From: Manis javanica
Taxonomy: Eukaryota > Chordata > Mammalia > Pholidota > Manidae
DNA: 64,000 bases
NCBI RefSeq assembly: GCF_040802235.1
Contig: NC_133156.1
Span: 183,780,351-183,844,350, forward strand
Direction of reading: 5' to 3'
This document shows, one piece after another, positions 58,341 through 64,000 of the stretch (its first letter is position 1; each line of letters begins with the position of its first letter). A program made the translations under genes and the position numbers. A model generated the notes under the pieces. It was not told the DNA's origin, searched no databases, and saw nothing but the letters and a program-made list of their open reading frames with translations.

Positions 58341-61300
58341 ACCTCTAGTTCTTCTATTTTTATTGGATAATTTAATGGAAGAGTTAAATAGTGTGCTAAT
58401 AGGCCTAATATATAATGTAATATGTGGAAAGCTTTGCACAGGAGTGGGTCAGGTCTCTGTGATTAACAAGCCATCTTCCTTGCTCCTGTACCTTTATAAA
58501 ATCATTGGTTTAAATGGGATAGTCCATGCTCATTCAAGCTCTCTTGGGAATGTTGTTGGAGGCTGTGGGAAGGCCCAGGAAGTTGATAAGGGAATGTCCT
58601 GGCAGCTGGAGTCTTTACTCTCTAGCAAGAAAAAAAAGCGTAAAAGGTGGCCTGGGGAGGAGGGGTAGCCTAACGCTCACTCCTTAGCCCTCTGGGCGCA
58701 GCGGGAGCTCTAAGCACACCACCCCAGAACCTCCCTCAACACACAAAGCCTCCTTCTCCCTGCTGAGGCTAAGGTTCATCCCTTCCCCCAGCCTGCTTTC
58801 CAGGAGAGGGGCAGAGTGTTTCCCAGGATCCATGTGACTGCCACTGGCGAGTGACGATTACAGATGGTTTACCAGTCAGTAAAACTGCCAAAGGCTTTTG
58901 TGCCGTAATAATCCTTTTCCTGTTTAAAACTCTGGGGATTTTCTACTGTTGCCAATAGTTTTTCAAGTCAGCAATTACGGTGTGGATTATGTAATGGCTG
59001 AGTATTAAAAATAGAAAAGACCAGAGTTTGCATCTATTTTAACCAAATCAAAATAGAGCAGAGGGAGGGGACAGGAGGAGGAGGAGGAGAGACCAGAGGT
59101 GGAGGGAAAAAGTGATTACGTGACCAGAAGCAATGCGTTTGCATCATATGACTGGACAAACCAGCCCACGATTTACTCTGCCCTTCTCCTGCATTCTTGG
59201 CCCAGGGGACTGCCCTCTCTTTCTCAGCCTCCTCCAGGGAGGGGGGCCCTGCAGAGCATTCTGAGGACTAAAAACCCTTGTGGATACTCTTCACCTCCAT
59301 CTGGGGATCTTTGCCTTTTTCTGACCAGCAAAATGACTAAGTGGGAGGGGATTGAATCTGATGTTGTCACAGTTGCCCCTCTCAAGTGCGGGACTACTGT
59401 GTCTTGATTTGCAAGGTCTTGGGGCTCATTTTGTTTTTCTTTTTGTAGTTGGTAGAGTGAAAGGGTGGCTTACTGAGAAGTCTTTACATCCCAAATTTAT
59501 ATCAGTCCCTTGCCAAAGCCACCTCCCAAAAATATTCAGTGTAATTAAAAACCATTTATTTACTGTGAAAAACGCAGCTTTAATAAAGATACTTCCTGTC
59601 CCTTCCTCACACCTGCATCTCTTCACACTGGATTATCACATCTAAACCCCTCATCCAGGGCTACCACTTGTTTATTTTGTGTGTATTCTCACTAATCCAC
59701 CACCCCTCCCCCAAGTTAAGACATCTTTGTTTTTCTAGATACCTATTGAGTAATTTCAAGAATCCTCTAAAATTGAAATTTTAGGTGCTAGGTAGGTCTG
59801 GAGCAGGGGGAATATTTTTGGAAGGAGGACTTCCAGTGGCCTGACAGAGCACATAAAAATATACCAAGCTTCCTACTGTATTAACCCCAAGGCCCCTCCA
59901 CTCCCATCCTGAATATCCAGAGGGAGATTTAATCACTTGTAGCCCTTGAACCTGTGTAGAGCCCATGCTCAAAGGACCCTACTTTGTAGGTCCCAAGTGG
60001 CAGGGAGTGGCGTACTTTGAAGAAGCAGTTTACTGTTTCCAAAGATTGACCCCAAATAGGTTTGGTGGAATTAGGTAGAGAGACCTGAGAGTTTAGATCA
60101 CCAATACAATAAGTCTCAGGCAATATTAGGAAGTTGTCTCCTCATTGTTAATTTTGTCCCTTTCCATACTTACCCCGTCACACTGCATTCTCAGAGCCTT
60201 CATGTACACTGAGGTGGGAAGAATGCCAACATCTAGAATAATACTGGTCTCAGCTCCACCAAGCTTCACCTAGCACTGCTTAAACTAGTGGGACTGCAGT
60301 GAAAAGAAGAGAGCTCTAATTTGAGGATTTTAGGCATCATTTCACTAGATGGGAGAATCTGGGGACCTTCATTAGGGCCTTTCAAATCATGATACCAACC
60401 TGGCCTGGGAAGTGCCTGTGACATGGCACCTCTTTTCTTACTCTGCTAGGTTTTTAGTTCAGTGGTGCTGGTTTCCTGGTCAAATTCTCACCAGAGGCTG
60501 ACTTTAGAAAGATTGCCAAACATCCAGTATAGCCCAGATTTTAATTCTTCTAACCCACTATTAATTAATTTGTGCCCATTAATGCACGCAAATGTGCCTA
60601 GCCAAGTGGCCTGTTCTTAGGTGTGGTCAGTGTCACCGCAAAGTCAGTTTTCTGTTGTTGAACAGGGTGGCCTTCCAGACCAGGTGGTCAGCAGAACTTG
60701 GACACTCACTCGAAGTAAGTATCTGCTCTCCACATCCCATCCCACCCCTGAGGCTTTGAGTAAGGTAAAGAGTCCACTGAAGCACATGCCTTCAGGGCTG
60801 CTAGGGGCTAGAGTGAATCCAGGACTAAGTCATTAGCAAGGTCCACAAAGGAACCCTTTTTATTACCTAACCTCAGCACTCTCTGTGACCTCCTTCCTGC
60901 TCTTATCCTCATGAATAAGACCATAAGGAGACGTCACAACTTGACCACAGCAGTGTTGAGTACACAGCTCATCCCCATTCTGTTCCTGAAGGTGATCACC
61001 CTTTCTACATTAAAATATGTAATGGACTTGCACCCCCAGTACACACATATGTGCACACATGTTACGGTGGTAGTGCATCCAGTGTCTGTGGCTTGAGATA
61101 ATACTAGTGGTCACAAGCTGGTATGGACAATAACATTCAAATAGGTATAATATTTAGTCATCCAACTGTATGAAAAAATTTGAGACACAGTGATAATGTA
61201 TGTGGAATATTCATTTGGGCCATAGACAGTGCAAGGTTTCTTGCATTAGATCTCTTGCATTAACTCCAGTAGTAAGTCTCAGAGCTAGATAACTATTTCC

Positions 61301-61370
61301 CTTTACTGCACACATCATCACACCCTGTAGACCCCCTTCTCTGAAACATTTTGACATCAGACTCAGAAAT
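58341..61370. other. Mostly unique non-coding, possible conserved block
   Basis: 58840-59160 looks non-repetitive and dense in transcription-factor-like words. Short simple (AGG)n at about 59075-59090. A candidate small exon lies at 60666-60714. No coding gene recognised. Confidence 0.4.
60666..60714 (+). ncRNA. Candidate 49-nt exon
   Basis: Acceptor region ttttctgttgttgaacag ends at 60665. The donor GAA|GTAAGTAT at 60715 has a perfect GTAAGT. No recognised protein. The small size and a donor without the usual CAG before it keep confidence low. Confidence 0.2.
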
Positions 61371-61547
61371 GAGTTTGGAGAATGGGCCAAGACAGGCTGA
61401 GGGTTAGGCCTGAGGACTCCACCTATTTGCTGTACCTCTGGTCAGAAGTATCAGGCATTGGGAGTCTGGAGAGGGTAGGATGTGGGGAGAGGTGGTGTAG
61501 TAACTGATAAGACAGCAGCCACACCTGGAGCTACTCTTTGTCTTCCA

Positions 61548-61655
61548 ACAGAAGATGGGGGAGGGAAAGCAGGGAGAGGGAAGAAGAGGGAAGAGGAAGG
61601 AGAGAGAGTACAGGTGAGGAGGGGAGGAAAAAAGGAAGGGAGGGAAGGAAGGAGT
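61548..61655 (+). repeat. Purine (GA-rich) tract
   Basis: About 108 bases with almost no pyrimidine on the plus strand (gaagatgggggagggaaagc.. to ..gggagggaaggaaggag), broken only by a few C/T near 61604-61612. Possible triplex or nucleosome-excluding DNA. Confidence 0.8.
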
Positions 61656-62098
61656 GTGTTGTAGGCTGAACCTTGGGGGTGGGCAGAGCCAGATTGACAG
61701 GGGTGTCTCTGGGCCCAGCTGAGACGGATGGGCCTGGCAGACTGTCTTGTTTGAGGTGCTGAGTCTTGAGGAAGCAAACAGGAGACCTCTTGGCAGTCTG
61801 GTACAGCCTTAGGGTAATCTGACTCCAGGCTGAATGGGGTTGCTAACTAAGAGGCAGTGCCAGCCCCTCTCTGTACCCTCTTTCCTTCCAACCAGACAGG
61901 CCTAAGGTCCAAAGACCCATTTCTTTTGTCACCAAAGACAACTGTGGAACAAACTCGTTAGCACTTACTATCCTGGAGGGTTTATATTTTAAGAGGAGAC
62001 CCCAAAATACTGCTTCTACTACTACTGTAAGTATTACTAAAACTATTCTCCTTTTCTAGTCAATTTTGGTAATTTGAAAATTTTGCTCACAAAATTTT

Positions 62099-62751
62099 GT
62101 TTAAAGTATCATTGATATACAATCTTACGATGGTTTCACATGAACACATTGTGGTTTCAGCGTCCAGCCATATTATCAAGTCCCCCGTCCAATGTAGTCA
62201 CTGTCCATCAGCATAGTAGGATGCTATGGAGTCATTACTTGTCTTCCCCTTGCTGTGCGGCCTTCCCTGTGACCTACCTATGTTGGGAGTGCTAATTATA
62301 ATGCCCCTTAATCCCCTTCTTCCTCCCTCCCTACCCCCTTCCCTTTAGCAGGTAACTGCTAGTCCCTTCTTGGAGTCTGTGAGTCTGCTGCTGTTTCATT
62401 CTTTGAGTTTTGCTGTGTAATTATACTCCACAAACTAGTGAAATCATTTGGTACTTGTCTTTCTCCACCTCTCCCCCTGGCTTATTTCATTGAGCATAAT
62501 ACCCTCTAGCTCCATCCATGTTACAAATGGTAAGATTTGGTTTCTTCTTATGGCTGAATAATACTCCATTGTGTGTATATACCACATCTTCTTTATCCAT
62601 TCATCTACCAATGGACACTTAGGTTGCTTCCATATTTTGGCTATTGTAACTAGTGCTGTAATAAACATAGGGGTGCATATGTCTTTTGAATCAGGGATCT
62701 TGTTTTCTTTGGGTAAATTCCTAGGAGTGGAATTACTGGGTCAAGTGGTAA
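62099..62751 (-). mobile_element. 5'-truncated young L1 (3' end)
   Basis: Lineage L1 3' UTR and ORF2 C-terminal end on the minus strand. AAAATTTT at 62091-62098 and 62752-62759 may be the target duplication, though it is low in complexity. Confidence 0.85.
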
Positions 62752-62759
62752 AAAATTTT

Positions 62760-63670
62760 TTTTAATTATTAGAATAAATTTTTCTTTTGTTTTCATATGT
62801 CTACTGTATTAATCTTCCCTTTTTCATTCCTAGTATCACTTTTCTAATGTTTCATGCCTTTTTTTCATTAGTTTTGTCAGAGTTCTATTTTCCTTTTTTA
62901 AGAACCAACTTTTATATCATCATCTCTATTGTTTCTTTGTCTTCTCTTTCATTGACTTTTACTTCTTAATTATTTTTAAACTAGTTTTGTAATTGGTAAA
63001 TAATATAAAGGGTCATTTTCTCTCACAAACTGTTATACAAAGACTAATTACCTAAAAGATTAGACAAAAGATTAAAAAAAGAAATCTATGTGTTTTATAA
63101 ACATAAGAAAAAGACCTTACTTGCAAGTAAAATAATAATTCTTTAATGGTGGACTTCTAGGCTTGAGGGGATGAGAGACATTTTAGAGCAATTGCCCAGT
63201 GGGGGAAACCCTGGATTACAACCTTGAGGCCACTAATCCCAACCTGTTTTTTATTTACTGGTATTAGACAAGGCACAGACTTCTGTTTCCTCTTCTGTAA
63301 ATAGTGACTAATAAAAAATGGCCCAACCTACCTAACTTTATTGGCGGGGTATCAAACAGATACTGAACGTGGGAGATGCCTGAACTCCCACACTATCCTG
63401 TGTCCAGTTTTTCTTTTCCTGCAGGTGGCAGTAGGGAGGGGCTGCGGATGTGAACCCAGCCTCTCCTGGCAGGACTGCTTACCTAGCCTTTTAAGGAACA
63501 TTATTTTGAAGGAAAGGAAAGGGTTTTATTCTCTCTTTACCTCATGGTGCCAACTGTCTTATCTCTTTTTCAGCTGTTTTGTTTTTTATTTTGTGTTAAG
63601 GTTTTATAATTCTGTATTCTGTTGGAAACAAGTCCCAAGACCCGGGAGTCAGGAATGGGTGATCTCTATC
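62760..63670. other. Non-coding, AT-rich
   Basis: Pyrimidine-rich at 62780-62970. A MIR-like hint lies near 63240-63310. No gene recognised. Confidence 0.4.
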
Positions 63671-63674
63671 AGCA

Positions 63675-63950
63675 GTTCTCAAAGGTTTTGCTCTCACGAT
63701 CCTTCTATACTCTTAAAAATTACTGAGGATTTTAGAAATTTTTATTTGTGTGGGCTGTAGCTATTGATATTTGCCATAATACAAATATGGAAACAAGTAT
63801 TAGAAACTGAGGCTTTATAAGTATTTTAAAAATAACAATGATAATTCCTTTTAATGTTAACAAATTTTTATAAAAAATGTATTTTCTAAAATAAAAAGTT
63901 TAGAAGAGTCATACTGTTTTACAGTTTTGCAAATGTATTTTTTTGCCATT
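63675..63950 (+). repeat. Ancient interspersed repeat, family unnamed
   Basis: cagcagttctcaaaggtttt.., tactcttaaaaattactgag.., gtgggctgtagctattgata.., taaaaataacaatgataatt match wording I know from a widespread old mammalian repeat, but I cannot name the family. Confidence 0.5.
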
Positions 63951-63974
63951 GAATAGAATTTATTTATTTTGTCT

Positions 63975-64000
63975 GTGTATTTTTTTATTGAAGCATAGTT
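63975..64000 (-). repeat. L1 3' UTR start, cut by window edge
   Basis: ttttttattgaagcatagtt is the reverse start of an old L1 (L1M) 3' end that continues past the window. Confidence 0.5.

Larger units (their letters stand above)
300..64000 (+). ncRNA. Possible divergent lncRNA territory (PCBP1-AS1-like)
   Basis: If the island belongs to PCBP1, the plus strand of this window corresponds to the region where human PCBP1-AS1 is transcribed. I see no conserved coding exon on either strand in 62 kb, a TATA box pointing this way, a donor-like GTGAGT at 432-437, and two isolated acceptor-exon-donor arrangements at 42701-42878 and 60666-60714. lncRNA exons cannot be called with confidence from one genome, so this marks where a transcript is expected. 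It is not a defined gene model. Confidence 0.25.

Noticed and set aside
1..64000. CRISPR array, operon, prophage or tRNA/rRNA gene
   Set aside because: No spaced direct repeats, no dense gene packing and no cloverleaf or rRNA core seen. tRNA-like words occur only within MIR elements and the ERV primer site.

Overview
The window is vertebrate nuclear DNA, almost certainly from a placental mammal. It has one large CpG island at the left edge. Beyond it lie about 62 kb of AT-richer DNA full of MIR, L2, L1, hAT and endogenous retrovirus (ERV) remnants, with no convincing protein-coding exon. There are no Alu, B1/B2, BovB/Bov-tA or carnivore tRNA-Lys SINEs. The youngest repeats are one L1 lineage whose 3' ends share a very similar 3' UTR. 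That points to a laurasiatherian without a busy SINE, and a pangolin is my best guess (from memory, unverified). No bacterial or viral operon and no CRISPR array is present.

1-1750 is a CpG-island promoter region. On the minus strand the first ~100 bases resemble, from memory, the 5' UTR of the intronless gene PCBP1, whose start codon would lie just outside the left edge. The rest of the window would then be the upstream side of PCBP1. In human that side holds the divergent lncRNA PCBP1-AS1 and no coding gene for more than 100 kb, which fits what is seen here. A TATA box, paired ETS sites, three YY1 sites and a CG-alternating tract can be seen.

1750-38460 is non-coding and densely seeded with old MIR/L2/L1M pieces. 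The clearest young event is a nested set at 9899-13334: one L1 inserted into a MIR, and a second L1 inserted into the first, each with a target-site duplication. Further short L1 3' ends lie at 5096-5660, 31386-31825 and 33597-33935, and a decayed coding-like stretch lies near 20.4-20.9 kb.

38481-39087 is a 607-bp retroposed copy with a poly(A) tail and a perfect 15-bp target-site duplication. Its body looks like the 3' end of a retroviral transcript (purine tract, LTR-like start, AATAAA) rather than a LINE or SINE.

46.8-58.3 kb is an ERV and L1 graveyard. It holds a decayed L1 ORF2. It also holds a minus-strand ERV with two ~300-bp LTRs, a tRNA-Phe-type primer binding site, a broken gag and an env tail but no recognisable pol. 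An AT-rich segment is present both inside and outside that ERV. A different pair of ~760-800-bp LTRs lies in inverted orientation, and a third LTR type carries its own primer binding site.

58.3-64 kb is mostly unique sequence with a possible conserved non-coding block, a purine tract, another young L1 3' end and old repeats. The window reads as a promoter plus a lncRNA or regulatory desert, not a set of cooperating protein genes.
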